This document shows positions 21,744 to 33,414 of a stretch of 64,000 bases of DNA, piece after piece. Position numbers and translations under genes: made by a program. Location of the stretch: assembly GCF_000321225.1 (NCBI RefSeq), contig NW_004450380.1:1561723-1625722 (forward strand). Direction: 5' to 3'. This stretch comes from Odobenus rosmarus divergens. Taxonomy: Eukaryota; Chordata; Mammalia; Carnivora; Odobenidae. Every line of letters begins with the position of its first letter. Positions within the stretch are counted from its first letter, which is position 1. The notes below the pieces were generated by a model that saw only the letters and a program-made list of their open reading frames with translations, did not search any database and was not told the DNA's origin.

Positions 21744-22108
21744 CATCAGACACGGCCCCGTCCTCAAGGAGATGCTCTTTTGCAGATAGCACCCGTACAG
21801 AGCTGTGCACCTGCCAAAGCATTGGTGCCTACCTGCTGCGTTCAAGACTTCTTCACCAGAGCGCTCCTGCCGGCACGGAGACCACTGACTCTGAGTGCCT
21901 GACATAACCCATCAACAATGCGGGTTTCTTTGAAGGCAATATTTCTCCTTAAAATTCATACAAAGTTCGCATTATAGTCTGCTATATGTTATTTAGGCAT
22001 AGAAATGTTCTTGGTTATTTATCATCAAGCAAAGTGAATGCTCCGGGTTTACCCTGTGGCTTTCTGTATCCTTAGGGATTTCCAGGACAGGGGTCTCTCA
22101 GGTCAACG
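21744..22108. other. Unique sequence up to the gap
   Basis: Nothing recognised. Confidence 0.4.
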
Positions 22109-22158
22109 NNNNNNNNNNNNNNNNNNNNNNNNNNNNNNNNNNNNNNNNNNNNNNNNNN
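22109..22158. other. Assembly gap, 50 N
   Basis: A run of exactly 50 N. The right edge is a G-rich sequence (22159-22175, almost all G with two single C), which is a typical cause of a sequencing break. The true gap length is unknown. Confidence 0.99.
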
Positions 22159-22332
22159 GGGGGGGCGGGGGGCGGTGACAGTAGCTCCAAATCAAGGCCC
22201 TATAGACTTTCAGATTCTCTGCTGGTCTCCTCCTGCAGAAGGCTCCCTGGCATGTGATGCAGGGCTCTTTAAATCTGGAAGTGCTGCTCAGGTAAGCTTA
22301 AAATAGGTTTACTTAAAATGTATCAGAGTTCT

Positions 22333-22602
22333 TCAACTAGGATTGCTCTGAGAAACAACTTTGCAGGCTCTAGAAAATTCTGCTGCATTTATAATTCTAC
22401 TCCAATCCTTGATGGAGTGATATCCCATAGGTATCTTGGAGATGCCTTTAACCACCTGGACTAAGGATTTATACTTCTTGGCTTTTGTTCTGTTTTCTGG
22501 CTTTTTCAGGACCTGTAAAACCTGTTTGACCAGTCCTGTGATCACAGTCCCTAAGCCCTTCTGACCCAAATGAGCCACCTTGAGTTGGATAGCTGACATC
22601 AC
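22333..22602 (-). other. 89-codon open frame of unknown nature (Lys/Val-rich)
   Basis: The frame opens at 22602 with ATGATGTCAGC and closes at TAG. It is rich in Lys and Val (segments such as VLQVLKKPENRTKAKKYK) and has no CpG bias, no low complexity and no known repeat overlap that I can see. In a random AT-moderate stretch such a frame is only mildly unusual. No domain is recognised, and the upstream sequence on the minus strand is closed in all frames. It could be chance, part of an old retropseudogene or a transposon remnant. I do not assert a product. Confidence 0.2.
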
Positions 22603-23359
22603 AGGGAGCCAAGACAGCAGAGGTGGCCTCGGGCCTCAGCCTTCGTCAGGCTGTGGTCCATGCAGAGCACCGTACCACATGCTTCCAGAAGGACTTCAAG
22701 AATAGTCAAGCGCACTCTATCTTCAGGTGATTCTTGTCTCACTCTTGGGTTATTCTCATAGTTGATAAAGATGAAACCTGGTCTACCTTCCAGGCCTCAT
22801 CAATCATTTAGGTTGAAAGAGAGTTGGGCAAGACATCATGGATTTTGGCACAAAGAATCATTCTGGCGGAGTGTGGCTGGAGGTGTGGTTGAGCATCTCA
22901 GGACAAGCAAAGCCCCTCTGTGATTAGTAAAGGGGCTGTGGAGACTAGGAAACATGAGTGGGGACACCTGTTAGTGCTCTTCATGCTCTTCCTCTACCCA
23001 ACGTGTGGCTAAGATCACACCATGTAAAGTAGAGTGACCTTTTCCCGGGTGCCCAATACAGAGGGCTTCGGCAGTAATGAGTGGAGCAAAGACACTAAGC
23101 AGTCAATCTGCTTTTTTTCATTAAGGTGACAATAACGGAAGGATGAAGTAACGGTGTCCAAAGCACAAAACTGTTGCTCCTCACGCACTTGAAATATTAT
23201 TGATATCTGGAATCACCTGGTCTGAAAACAAAAAACAAACACTGAACATATCCTTCAAGGTGGATTTTTGGGCTGAAAATGTGCTGTTTTCCAGAAGCAG
23301 CAGGTAATAAATTGCTAAGTGACTTCGGCTAAGGTTTTCTGGAAGAATCTTTTTTTGGA
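22603..23359. other. Unique sequence, nothing recognised
   Basis: No repeat or gene supported. Confidence 0.4.
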
Positions 23360-23870
23360 TTGGTATCAGTGGTGAATGCATTTGGCTACAAAGAATAACA
23401 AACATTGCTATCGTGACTTAGAAGAAATGGGGCTTGATTTCTCTCACATGACAAGAAATGTAGAGGCTGCAGTTGAGGGCAGGTGTAGTAACCCAAGGAT
23501 GCTCTCGGGGACCCAAAGCGTTTCCGTCCTTCTGCTCGTCACTCCATTCTTAACGTGTCGGGCTTCCATACTCGTTGGCTGACTGTCGCCTGTGTCTCTG
23601 ACATCTGCATTTTGGAAGAGAAAGAACAGAAGGTAAAAAGAGGTTTTCTCTTGGTAAAACTTGATCTTTTTATTGAAGAAACACATGGTCCTGAAGGACC
23701 TCTTCCCACAGCTCATTGGCCAGATTGTGCTCAGTGGATTCCACCAGTGGAAACCAAGGCTGAGAAAAGAGTATTAGCCATGTTGCGATCCCATATAAAA
23801 CTGGGGCTCTCTAAGTCAGGGAGTCTGAGGAAGACAGATGGTGGGTGAACAAACAGCAGTATGTGCTACA
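23360..23870. repeat. Ancient interspersed repeat, family not assigned
   Basis: The words TTTCTCTCACATGACAAGAA, GTAGAGGCTGCAGTTGAGGG, GGGACCCAAAGCGTTTCCG, CTTTTTATTGAAGAAACACA and CAGCTCATTGGCCAGATTG follow a well-known eutherian repeat with a 'tctcattggccagaactgtgtcac' core. The family name is not certain. Weak open frames across it are repeat-derived. Confidence 0.55.
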
Positions 23871-24343
23871 GAGGTGGGGACCTGGCAAGGAGTTTGGGTA
23901 CCCGTATATACGTCGGGACCCATCCTACCAAACACAGTTTCAGTGGTTGTCTGCTAGGTTCTCAGCTGATCCCAGGCTCCCGTGACATGACATCTGAACA
24001 AGGTAACAGAGCCCCAAGTATATGATGTCTGTGGCCTTGAATGAGAAAGAATGAGATCCAGCTGTCCCCTCTAATTCCATTCTAATGGTGCTGAATGAAG
24101 TCATTAGCATGCATCACCCACGAGGTGGCCCATCCATATGGCTCATGTTTGCATACGTAGCGGTCGCTTATGGCTAAGTAGACCAAGAGATGCCTTTTCT
24201 CTATTATTTACTTTTCTTTTCTGCATGCTGAACATTGCACAAGGCTACTTAGATTCCCTTTTTCCAACGATATCAGCAACTGACCATACCTCTCAGCACT
24301 TTCAGTTCTCCCGGGAAAGTCTGCACTCCCCTGACCTGCTTAA
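23871..24343. other. Unique sequence, nothing recognised
   Basis: No supported feature. Confidence 0.4.
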
Positions 24344-24357
24344 AGAACCATCTAGAA

Positions 24358-24557
24358 GGGCACCTGGGTGGCTCCGTCGGTTAAACGTCTGCCTTCGGCT
24401 CAGGTCATGATCTCAGCATCCTGGGATGGAGCCCCACATCAGGCTCCCTGCTCCTCGGGGAGCCTGCTTCTCCCTCTCCCTCTGCTTGCTGCTCCCCCTG
24501 CTTGTGCTCTCGCTCTCTCTGTCAAATAAATAAATAAAATCTTTTTTAAAAAAAAGA
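24358..24557 (+). mobile_element. CAN SINE with 14-bp target duplication
   Basis: Head GGCACCTGGGTGGCTCCG, body TTCGGCTCAGGTCATGATC, and CAAATAAATAAATAAAATC tail with T and A runs. Exact flanking copies of AGAACCATCTAGAA lie at 24344-24357 and 24558-24571. Confidence 0.97.
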
Positions 24558-24571
24558 AGAACCATCTAGAA

Positions 24572-25259
24572 CCATGCCTCGGCCTCTCCTGTCCTTCTCC
24601 TGTGTGAGATTTCTGCCAGGACCAGTTGGCTCTGTAGACTTCTGCACAAGGCCAGGTGTAAGGTGCAATACTTCTGTCTTTCAAAACCATGACTGGAATT
24701 TACAAACAGCATTTTACAAATTATTCAAAGCTCGTGGACTGACTAATAGTTCTTGGTATTATTTTAAATTTATGGAAGACTGAATGCAAGTAGTGGAATT
24801 CCTAAGTGCTGGGTTACCTTTTCAATAATAACTTTACACCAGGAAATTGTATTTAGCTAATGCTTGGTTATGACCTCGAAGTCACATAAAGATGCCCCTC
24901 CACGTAACCAGTCCTGTTTTTTATCTTGAAACTGGGATACTGTGGCCTTTTAGTCTAAGTACACAAAATCCTCAGGCAGGAGAAAACATGTCAATTAAAA
25001 GAAGAGGATATGAAAATTGAGCTCCTGCCACTGAAACTAAATAAGTCAGGCAGTTAAGAACACCTAGTGGGATATGAATGGTCATCTTGTGTTAACAGTT
25101 GCCTTCGTCTGGAGCTGTGTGGTTTCTCCATTACGTAAGAAAGTCAGGCACTCATTGTTGGGGAAGGACAGTCTTTTCCAGAACAAATGAAAATGTCTTC
25201 ACAAAGGTGTGAATATTAGAGACTGGCATATTTGGAAGTCTGGCTCCTCCCCACCCCTG
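24572..25259. other. Unique sequence, nothing recognised
   Basis: No supported feature. Confidence 0.4.
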
Positions 25260-25640
25260 AGCAAAGGACACGGAGCAGGTTCTGAGTCCCGGGAGGCTGA
25301 GCGCAGAGCCCACGTGCTTAGCCACCCTGCCCTGTGGCCTTCCCACCCTGCCACACCGCCGGCCACGGGAGCCCTCCCTACCTCACGCACTGATGAGGAG
25401 GGGACTCAGCCCTGCTCTTGGGAGAAGGGGGACGGGCCGCTGGAACGGGGAAGCCCGGGGAGCCCAAGCTGGGAGAAAGGAGCGCGGAGCCCGCCCAGCC
25501 CCGTGAGAACCTGAAGGAGAAACTGGGGCCGCAGCAGCACAAAAGCTATATGTGAACCGGCCGATCAATGAAATTGCTTTCTCATGTGTGAGCCACGAGC
25601 TATAAAAAGAACTAGAAGCAGCTTTTCAGTCAAACCTTTG
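25260..25640 (+). promoter_or_regulatory. GC-rich patch followed by a TATA-like box (tentative)
   Basis: 25270-25510 is GC-rich with roughly 18 CpG, more than its surroundings. A strong TATA-like word, TATAAAAAG at 25601-25609, follows. TATA boxes usually lie within about 30 bases of a start site, so transcription would begin near 25635 rather than in the GC-rich part. No exon is identified. Purely motif-based. Confidence 0.25.
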
Positions 25641-26264
25641 CAGTCTCTCCCCTCAAGATACAGTCTCCAAATTAAACTCTAACTCCTTTTTCACAGCAGA
25701 TTTTCATCTACTGTGTCCTCATTTTAGCTCTGCTCGGGTCCGAGGGAGCCTGCCCAGAGCCACCAGCCAGCTTCCGCGGGCAGCCCGACCTCCACGCAGA
25801 GCTCAAGAAACCTGATTTCACAGAGAACCTCCATTGCCAGCCTGTATTTCAGAAGTGGCAATCACATATCCAGCCAAAGTGAAATTAAGAAATTTGCATG
25901 TCATTTATTAATATCCTTCTTGTCTGTCAAGCAGCCTTCAAAAACATGTTTTCCTCCCTTGGAAAGAAGCAAATTGTAATGCGTGCATTCACACAAAGGA
26001 TCTCAGGCCAGGCTATGTTTTTCTGTGGGTGTAATGGAGGGTCCACAAGAGGGACATTGGCCAACCAGTACATTCCCCTCTCTCTGCTAACACCTGGAAC
26101 ATTCTTTCCCAGGTACAGCAACTCCAATCTTGTCTTCAAAATGGTCTCCTCCCCAGCATAATCCTTCTTGAAATCAAAAGGGTCATTCAAAATACTCCAA
26201 GATGCCCAGGGGTTAGATCAGGGAATTGCTAATTCATTAGGTGGAATCACGATATTATGGTTCT
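25641..26264. other. Unique sequence, nothing recognised
   Basis: Two 87-codon frames on opposite strands (25898-26161 plus and 25927-26190 minus) overlap almost entirely and show no domain, so both are left uncalled. Confidence 0.4.
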
Positions 26265-26500
26265 GGAGAAAAAAACGTCCGTATGTTTTGGAGGTGCACA
26301 GCAAAGCATTGAGGGATGAAATGTGATGACATTTCTAATTTACTTTAAAATACTACTTCAGTGAAATAAAAAAAATAGATCAGATAAATTATGGCAACAT
26401 GTTCACCACTGCTGTATCCAGGAAATGGGTTGATAAGTATCCATTACACATTTCTCCCTACCGTTTGGTGCATTTGAATACTTTCATAACGAAAGAACAG
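26265..26500 (+). mobile_element. Ancient L1 3'UTR end (L1M-type)
   Basis: GCATTGAGGGATGAAATGTG, ATGACATTTCTAATTTAC, AAATTATGGCAACATGTTCA, CCAGGAAATGGGTTGATAAG and TTTGAATACTTTCATAACGA follow the order of old L1 3'UTR ends ('agggatgaagtgtcatgat...ggcaaaatgttaacaa'). Confidence 0.7.
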
Positions 26501-26649
26501 AACTGCCAATAGTGCTTGCGTGGGATCTCCCTGACGTCCTGCACGAGAGCATCTTGATCCCCCCTGCTGCCCGCAGCCTTCCTTGCTTCCAGCTCTCCCC
26601 ACTGAAGCTCTGGGCCTGGAACTGGACATTTGCAGCCAGGAGGGAGTTA

Positions 26650-26885
26650 ACAGTGATTCACAGCACTTTCTCTACATGCCAGGAACCATGCTGATTCTAT
26701 CACGAGTCCTCAGAGCAGCCCAATGCCACAGCCACAGTGGCTACTATTATAACCCCATTTCACCGACGTGGAAACCGAGACCCCGAGGTACTATGTGGCC
26801 AAGGCCACTCAGTGAGTTGGTGGCACAGCCAGATTTCAACCCAGGCAGTTAATCATCAGGGCAAAGCCCCTCAGCCAGCTAGTTA
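26650..26885 (-). repeat. MIR SINE
   Basis: A reversed MIR: CACTTTCTCTACATGCCAGG, TACTATTATAACCCCATTTC, GTGGAAACCGAGACCCCGAG, CAAGGCCACTCAGTGAGTTG and AGCCAGATTTCAACCCAGGC, with a final AGCTAGTTA. Confidence 0.88.
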
Positions 26886-27034
26886 TCCGAGGTCATAGTG
26901 CTTCTCTTCTGCGTTCCATGGGGTTGTAAGGTGTATACACTTTACTATATCATGTAAAACTGACTAAATTCTGGCAGCTCTCTTTCTATGTGAATAAAGG
27001 TAAGTTTCAGTTGTTCCTTCATCTTTTTTGTGTT

Positions 27035-27105
27035 TCTCTCAGAGGCCAAGTCAATGCCTGGTACCCAACAGATACTTAATAAAAGTTTATTCATTGATTT
27101 GCTCT
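27035..27105 (+). repeat. L2 LINE 3' terminus fragment
   Basis: GTCAATGCCTGGTACCCAAC followed by AGATACTTAATAAAAGTTTA and TTCATTGATTT is the 'cagtgcctggcacatagtagatactcaataaa' end of L2. Confidence 0.75.
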
Positions 27106-27378
27106 ATGGCAATCACCTAGAAGAGAAGGTCAAGGACAGCACTAGGCTGAGAACAATCTTTGAAGCCTTAGCCTTTGGCTTGGCTCCTGTGTCCCCATTA
27201 GTCAAGTATGAGCAAGTGTAGCTCTCTGCAGGTGGTAACCCTCCTTGGAAGTGTTCTGAATCCAGTTCTGATGCTGACCTTGGCTCCTTCCTGACTGACT
27301 GACTTCCTACTAGAAATGACAATGAAAAACTTGGTGCACATTTATATGTATACCTCTGGAACCTGGCAGAAACCCTTT

Positions 27379-27382
27379 CTAT

Positions 27383-27423
<41 letters not shown>
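27379..27423 (+). repeat. (CTAT)n tetranucleotide microsatellite
   Basis: About eleven CTAT units, nearly perfect. Likely polymorphic. Confidence 0.97.
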
Positions 27424-28484
27424 AGCATGTATGTAATTTTGATCATTAGAAGCCAGGAAAAAGCCAACATCTATTATGGGACACTGGTTTATCTAGACAT
27501 AAAGAGGTTTGAACTCATCTTTGCTCCCTCATGTTCCAAAAATATACTTCGGTGGGCCTTTTGGCCGGGCGAAGGTATAGCAGAGATCCAACTCCAGAAG
27601 GTCAAATTGCTGTGTGCAATCATGTAACAGGTTGTTCGTGACAGGCACGAACCTTCTGTTCTTATTTCTCTAAAAATGGGTTTAGATTATAGGGTCTCTA
27701 AAAATTACTTTATCTTCTTAGTCGGTCCATTTATAAATTTATCTTTCAAGTGCTGGCTCACGGTAGATTGGGAGCAGAGGCAGGGAGGCTGTAGGAAGCT
27801 CATCAGCACTTCAGGCTGGCAAATTTCCCCCAAAAGACCAGACAGGGATTGCTGAAGCCCTTTCTGACCTTCAACAAAAGCCCCACAGGCAGGATTATTG
27901 AAGACTGAATAGCCTGGTGATTGAATAGACTGAAGAATGTTCTAGGGAAAGCCCAAAGGTAAGGCCAGACTCCTCGGGTGGCGGGTGGAGCCCCTCAGTG
28001 GGACAATGCATTTGCTCTCACTTGTCATCGTGGGAAGAAGTCTGTCCTGACGTAAGAGTGAACATCTGGTGAGAACTGAAGGAAGGAGGTCACTCATTCC
28101 CTGGATCTTGAGGAATGAAGCCCTGACTCTGGGCAGGAGAAACATGCTCAAGGGTTCTCCCAGTGAGTCGAGGAAAATGACCCCAGGAACTTGGCCATAG
28201 GCCCTAGGCTCGGGAGAGATCTCTAAGGATGGAGTCTCTGCGGAGCTGAGCTACTAACAGATCACACAGCGCTCCCGAGGCTGGCCCGGGCACTGGCTTT
28301 GCTCAAAAGCCAATCTTGGGGTCACACAGTATGCCTACTACACTGTGTGACCTCACGATCTGAAAGTCTGGGGAATTTGACTGCGTTAGCCTGCGTGCCC
28401 AGAATTTCCAGGCCCTGCTTGCTGCCTCCCAGAAGTCTCAGCAGCCTTCAAGTGGCTTGAGATGCTTATTTCTGTTGCTTTTTC
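27424..28484. other. Unique sequence, nothing recognised
   Basis: GGGCCTTTTGGCCGGGCG near 27554 faintly recalls U2 snRNA but does not continue as U2. No other feature. Confidence 0.4.
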
Positions 28485-28600
28485 ACAAGCCTTCAAACCA
28501 CTGGTAATCAGAGAAATGCAAATTAAAACAACAGTAGGATAGCCTTTTCCTTCTATCACATTTGCAAAAGCTGGAAAGAATAACAGTCAGTGTTGACATA
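28485..28600 (+). mobile_element. Short L1 ORF2 relic (weak)
   Basis: GTAATCAGAGAAATGCAAAT then TAAAACAACAGTAGGATAGC and a GCAAAAGCTGGAAAGAATAA phrase match the 'aatcagagaaatgcaaatt' section of L1 ORF2. Short, 5' and 3' truncated. Confidence 0.6.
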
Positions 28601-30154
28601 GGTTGAATTACTTTTGTCCTCCCTGAAGCCTGAAGCAATGCGTGAGAGGGGGAATTAGGAGAAAAAGCCTACGGGTTACGGGTCGTCTTTTACGTAATAA
28701 TCATGTCATCAGCATCCACGGAGACAAACATCAACAGGGCCCTGAGCACTTTGTAATAGAAAGCCATCTGATTTATGTGTTTATTAATTTGCTCATTCAT
28801 TCAGGAAATGCGCCCTGGACAGCTGGAAACACAGAGAGTGGGGAAGGAAAGTAGAAACGTATCAAATGCCAAGTTATGTGTGGGGCCGCGAGCCAGGTAG
28901 TTAGATGAATTCTTCGGGGAAGTTGGGGAACAGGAGCCCCTTTGCACAGGAGAAGCGAGGGGGAGTTGCACCTCTAAAATCATGCAGTAGATGAACCCAG
29001 GGCTTCCTGTCCGTGGAGGGCACCGGACAAGCGCAGGGAACCCTGACATGAATGCTCAGAGTCCTGAACCTGGGGTCACTGGGGCCAGGCACACCCCAGA
29101 GTTCAAGGAGGAAGGATTATTCTGGCACGGGCAGGGCTGTGCTAAAAAGGCTTCTCAGAGGAGCATGTGAAGGGAGGAGGGCAGAGAAACAAGAGGAGCA
29201 GAATGTTCTGGAGGGGAGACTTGCTTGGGCAAGTCAGTGAAGAGGAAGGGTCAAGGCATGCCCAGGAAAAACTGCCAATAAAGAAACAAATAGACAAACA
29301 AACCCAAACCTAGACCAGCAGAGCCCTTCAGAAATTCTGGTGGATGGACGGAAACCAGTAAGAGCTCACAAAGAAGAGGGGACAGAAACTCCCGTGAGAC
29401 GGGGGCTCGGGCCACAGCCACCACATTTATCCACCGGACTTGAAAACCTGCATCCTGGGGTTGGAAAAGAGTCCAGGACAAAAATACAGAGTGTGGACTC
29501 GCTGGCATTCTGGCGGCCAGGGACATCTGAAAAAGAAGGGACCAAAGGGGACCGAGGCTGGTCCCCCGAGGGTGGCCCAGGGGGCAGTAAGGCAGAGGCA
29601 GGGAGGGGAAAGTGGTTCTGGGAATCCAGCTTTTGGATCTCCCTCCAGTGCATGGTGCCCTGACTTTCACAGATGGGGTGATCAACAGCTGGGGGAAATG
29701 AATAAGGGAAAAATTCACCCAAGCCAGGAACCCAGATTCTCCTTGTGCGTGAACACAGGCCAGGTACCAAAAATAACCAAAGGGAATACAAGTGATCTTT
29801 CTCAAAGAATCACTAACTCAAGCCCCCCGAGTCCTGTTTGGTTGTGCACGGGAAGAGATTATTTATGAGAGGAGCCACAGGGACCTGCAAGAATGAGTCG
29901 GGCGTGCCAGAACTTTCTAACTAATGGGATCAAGACCAATAACTGCATTTGCGAATTCTAAATTCTTCCAGGGCCCCACATTTCTCTAAAACCTCAGAGT
30001 GTCTCCAATTATCTCAAGAAGGGGATGTCATAAAATTCTCAGGACCAAGTTAATGTTAATTCATATTCATCATATGTGAATGGAATGCGGGTTCTCACCA
30101 CACAGCATCTCGAGGCAAAATATCATGCAAAATTGAACGAAGGTTGGGGAATAA
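28601..30154. other. Unique sequence, no gene supported
   Basis: Frames of 107-184 codons on both strands at 29251-29868 overlap one another. None has a recognisable domain. The 184-codon minus frame ends in a hydrophobic Leu/Phe-rich stretch but has no family features. I do not call a gene. Confidence 0.4.
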
Positions 30155-30440
30155 TAACAGCCAGTATTGATTAAGTGCTTAGCATTCTCCGAGCATGGAG
30201 CTAAGTGCTTTAACATTCAGTTAAAGTTGAATACCTCCTCTGTGCCAAGTGCACAGAATGTGCGGCCACCCTCCTTCGTCCACATTTTCTCACTGGATCT
30301 TTGTGACGATGCTATCACTAAGCCGATTTTATAGCTGAAGGGACCAAAGTTGTGTGCTTTGCCCAATAGCATGTGTTTGGTAAATGGCAGAGAAAGGATT
30401 CAAACCAGGGGGTCTGATTCTGGAACCTGTGCCTTTAGGC
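30155..30440 (-). repeat. MIR SINE with an internal extension
   Basis: A reversed MIR: GATTAAGTGCTTAGCATTCT, GGAGCTAAGTGCTTTAACAT, CTTTGTGACGATGCTATCAC, CAAAGTTGTGTGCTTTGCCC and AAAGGATTCAAACCAGGGGG. About 60 extra bases lie between the first and second blocks, including a second TGTGCCAAGTGCAC phrase, so it may be two overlapping MIR copies. Confidence 0.75.
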
Positions 30441-31495
30441 ACCGCCCCCACAACCCCTCCTGCCCCACCCCCACCCCCAGACCCTGACCTCCCCCTTGGT
30501 CATGCCTTGGAAGCAAAAGCACCTCCCAAGCTCGCAGGACTGTGGGGCAGCCCTAGAAGACGCTCCTGTGTGAAGAACACGGCGCGTGAGACCCCTCCGT
30601 GAAAGGACAGAGTAGCCTGGAGACACAGGGAAATCTGCTCCCCATCACTTTGGATTAGAGCCCGCGTTGCATTCCAGTGCTGAACTCGCCTTGCCACAGC
30701 AGCAGGAAGCAATTTCAGTCCTGGGTCCAGACCGCGAGCCCTCTAAACCTTTCTATCTAATTACACTTCCATTGGCTTTCATTTCTGCAGCACTTCTTAC
30801 AGGAATACTCTATTTAAAAATAAGTAAATAAAAGAGAGGGGAATTGGAAGGGTTGACTGAGAATTTATCTCATTTCTACATCTAACTCCTAGGACGAATT
30901 CTCTTGGGAACGGGCATGGTCTGTGTAGGTCTGATTGTGTTTTGCATAAACTATTCTGCATGCAGTGGCTCTGTTTGCAACTAGACAGGATCCAAATTTC
31001 AGACTCATTAGAGTATGACGCTGCAGTAAAGGTTCATTAAGAAAAAGAGAAGTCATGTCACCTTTTGCCTGCATTATTATAGCCGTGGGAATGGGCTCTC
31101 CTGGCTGTGAAGCTTTCTTCACTACCCCGTGCAAGCCACTGAAGGCGCCTCCTGCACACTCAGCCTCCCCCGCCACCCTGGCCCCCCTAACTCCCGCCCC
31201 AGCTCCAGAACCTTCTCCGGGGCACTCACAGAGCTCAAGGAGTACCTTGTTTGGAAGTTGAGCAGAACCAGCATCACCTTGGCTTAGCCTAACTCTGACC
31301 TTGGGCCCCTGTCTGGTGTCTGCGTCCCCACCCGGGGCATCCATGTGGCCCACAGGCCTGCTGCTTTCCTTGTGGTGTTAGCCTGGGCAGGCTGGTCACC
31401 TATTCCAATTATGCTGCCTTGCACAGAACCTTTTCACACTCCTTTTTGGAAAGTTCCTTCAGAGAATTGCCCCATCCTTTCTCCTTTAGCCTAGC
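30441..31495. other. Unique sequence, nothing recognised
   Basis: No supported feature. A 154-codon minus frame at 30889-31353 lacks a domain. Confidence 0.4.
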
Positions 31496-31618
31496 TGTCC
31501 CCAAAACTTCCATGTCCCTGAGAATCACCTGAGGTCTTCTTGAATTACAGACTCTGATCAGTAGGGCTGGGATGGGGTTTGAGCATCTGCATTTCTAACA
31601 AGCTCCTAGAGTAGGTTT
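31496..31618. mobile_element. MER5-like non-autonomous DNA transposon relic
   Basis: GAGAATCACCTGAGGTCTTC, CAGACTCTGATCAGTAGGGC, TGGGATGGGGTTTGAGCATC and TGCATTTCTAACAAGCTCC are the hallmark words of MER5-type hAT-Charlie elements. Both ends are degraded, so orientation is not assigned. Confidence 0.7.
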
Positions 31619-31834
31619 TGGAAACAGTAAATGGTTCATCGAGGGCAAGGATGATGACCAAAGCTGATGAAGCAGCCACAGCCCACTACAATTTTTGTCT
31701 TCCCCAAACATGTGTTTTGCCTTATTATTATTGCTATTTTCTAGTAACACATCTTCAAACCATTCCCCCCCCCCCACCATCAGTCACAGCAATGGACAAA
31801 TGGACAATCTGAATCTTGCCCGGAGAGGATACAA

Positions 31835-32150
31835 GGACGATGTGGGGGTGGGTGGGGAGCAGGCCCCCCTTCCCCTGAGGTTACTAAACTGGTGTGACAT
31901 TGCCTTGGAGGTGTTGGGAGCCATCTTCCTTAGCACACGCGAGAAGCCATCTGCAGTGAGAGAGAGAGTGAGTTGAACCACAGAGACAATTCAAAGAGTC
32001 AGAGACCTGATGACACCATTTGAACTCTGCTGGATCCAGTCATACCTGATGCTAGACCACTTTCATCTTTCTAGTTATGTGAGCCAATACATTTGCTTTT
32101 TCACTTAAATTGAGTGAATCCCTGTCACTGGCACATAAAACTTATATCGG
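31835..32150 (+). mobile_element. Ancient LTR-like 3' part (MaLR/ERVL-type, tentative)
   Basis: ACTGGTGTGACATTGCCTTG, CAGAGACCTGATGACACCAT, TTGAACTCTGCTGGATCCAG, GATGCTAGACCACTTTCATC, AGTTATGTGAGCCAATACAT and TTGCTTTTTCACTTAAATTG form the end of a known class of old LTRs ('gatgacattgtttgagcccctggatccag'). Subfamily uncertain. Confidence 0.5.
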
Positions 32151-33189
32151 GAATCAGGCAACCTGGGGTCAAACACAAGGTATATAGTGATGGTTCATGG
32201 AGTAACTCTAAAAGCCAGTTCCTGAAATGTTTGAGCAATGGCAGTTTCGTTGGAATACACGCTTAGCCTCTCCTGATACTGCTGGGAGATGGATAGCACT
32301 CACTTGGAATGTTTTTCAATGATCTTGTAACTAACTTCATTGTAATATCTCTAGTGAACCCAAAGATATGTGGGATAAAATTAAGCCATGTCCTTAAACC
32401 ATCTTGGTGTCCCAGGTAGTAAGGATCAAGGTAGAAGAACTTACAGACAGGGAAGCCACAAAAAGGTGGTCGAAGATGGAGCCCTAAGGGCCTCCAAGGA
32501 CAAATAACACCATAAAAAAGGAACTTGAGCTCCTTTAGCAGGCAATGTTAGGATTATACCTTCCATGATGGTGCTGACACAGCGTGTGGAAGCCCCATAG
32601 GTGCAGCTGTTTCTCCCTGGGTATAGTTATGTAGGCAAGCTTAGTTACCATAGGATCTTGACTCAAGATCGGGTTCATGAATGGCCTCATTTCCACTTCT
32701 AGCCCTTGATGTCATCTCTGTCAAAATAAACAGACTGTGCATACGTGAGTTGCTGGCAGATGAGTGAGTGTCTGGAGAGTAAAGGAGGAACAGGAGGTTC
32801 CTGCTTTTCCCTGCAACTTCCCCATTTCAGGTAATGAAGCTTTACCAGACCCGCCCTTCTGAGCACCCAGGTTCAAAACCTCAGCACCTCTCGACTCTTC
32901 TTTCCCCTTTTTGTCTCCTTCCTCATTGCCTGCAGGAGACTGATCTGTCCCAATGCCAACTCTGTCCTCCATTCCCTCCCCATTCTCTGTCACTGTTATT
33001 TCCACCTGAATCACTGTGGCCATGACCTTGTAACACTTCTCTTCAAACCTGCCTTTCACACTCCTGCCAGATCCAGTCAAAAATTTCAGGGACTTCTTAT
33101 CGACTCACCCCTGTGGCACCCTGTAACTTTCCAAAGATGCCACGACTGTAGCTCTCATTCCACTTGCTCTTTCTCATGATGTCATTTTG
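32151..33189. other. Unique sequence, nothing recognised
   Basis: Two open frames on opposite strands at 32721-33080 overlap and are left uncalled. Confidence 0.4.
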
Positions 33190-33218
33190 ACATTCCTGCC
33201 ATCAAGAGATGAAGTCTC
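33190..33218 (+). mobile_element. MLT1-like LTR, left part (split by a SINE)
   Basis: TTCCTGCCATCAAGAGATGA is the 'ctgccatcaagaggtggagtc' start of an old MaLR-type LTR, which continues after the SINE at 33415. Confidence 0.55.
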
Positions 33219-33414
33219 AGGATGCCTGGATGGCTCAGTCCATTAAGCATCTGCCTTCAGCTCAGGTCATGATCCCAGGGTCCTGGGATTGAGTCCCACA
33301 TTTGGCTCCTTGCTCAGCGGGGAGTCTGTTTCTCCCTCTGCCTGCCGCTCTCCCTGCTTGTGCTCTCTCTCTCTCTCTCTGACAAATAAATAAATAAAAT
33401 CTTTAAAAAAAAAA
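33219..33414 (+). mobile_element. CAN SINE inside an LTR
   Basis: Head GGATGCCTGGATGGCTCAG, body CAGCTCAGGTCATGATCCCAG, CT-tract and CAAATAAATAAATAAAATC tail. Several substitutions mark it as a moderately old copy. No clear target duplication because the tail runs into AGAGAGAGA. It splits the surrounding LTR. Confidence 0.95.

Noticed and set aside
27554..27580. U2 snRNA-like word GGGCCTTTTGGCC
   Set aside because: Only about a dozen bases agree; the following sequence does not continue as U2.
29251..29868. 184-codon minus and 142-codon plus frames
   Set aside because: Mutually overlapping, no domain, no conserved motif, no splice or polyadenylation support.
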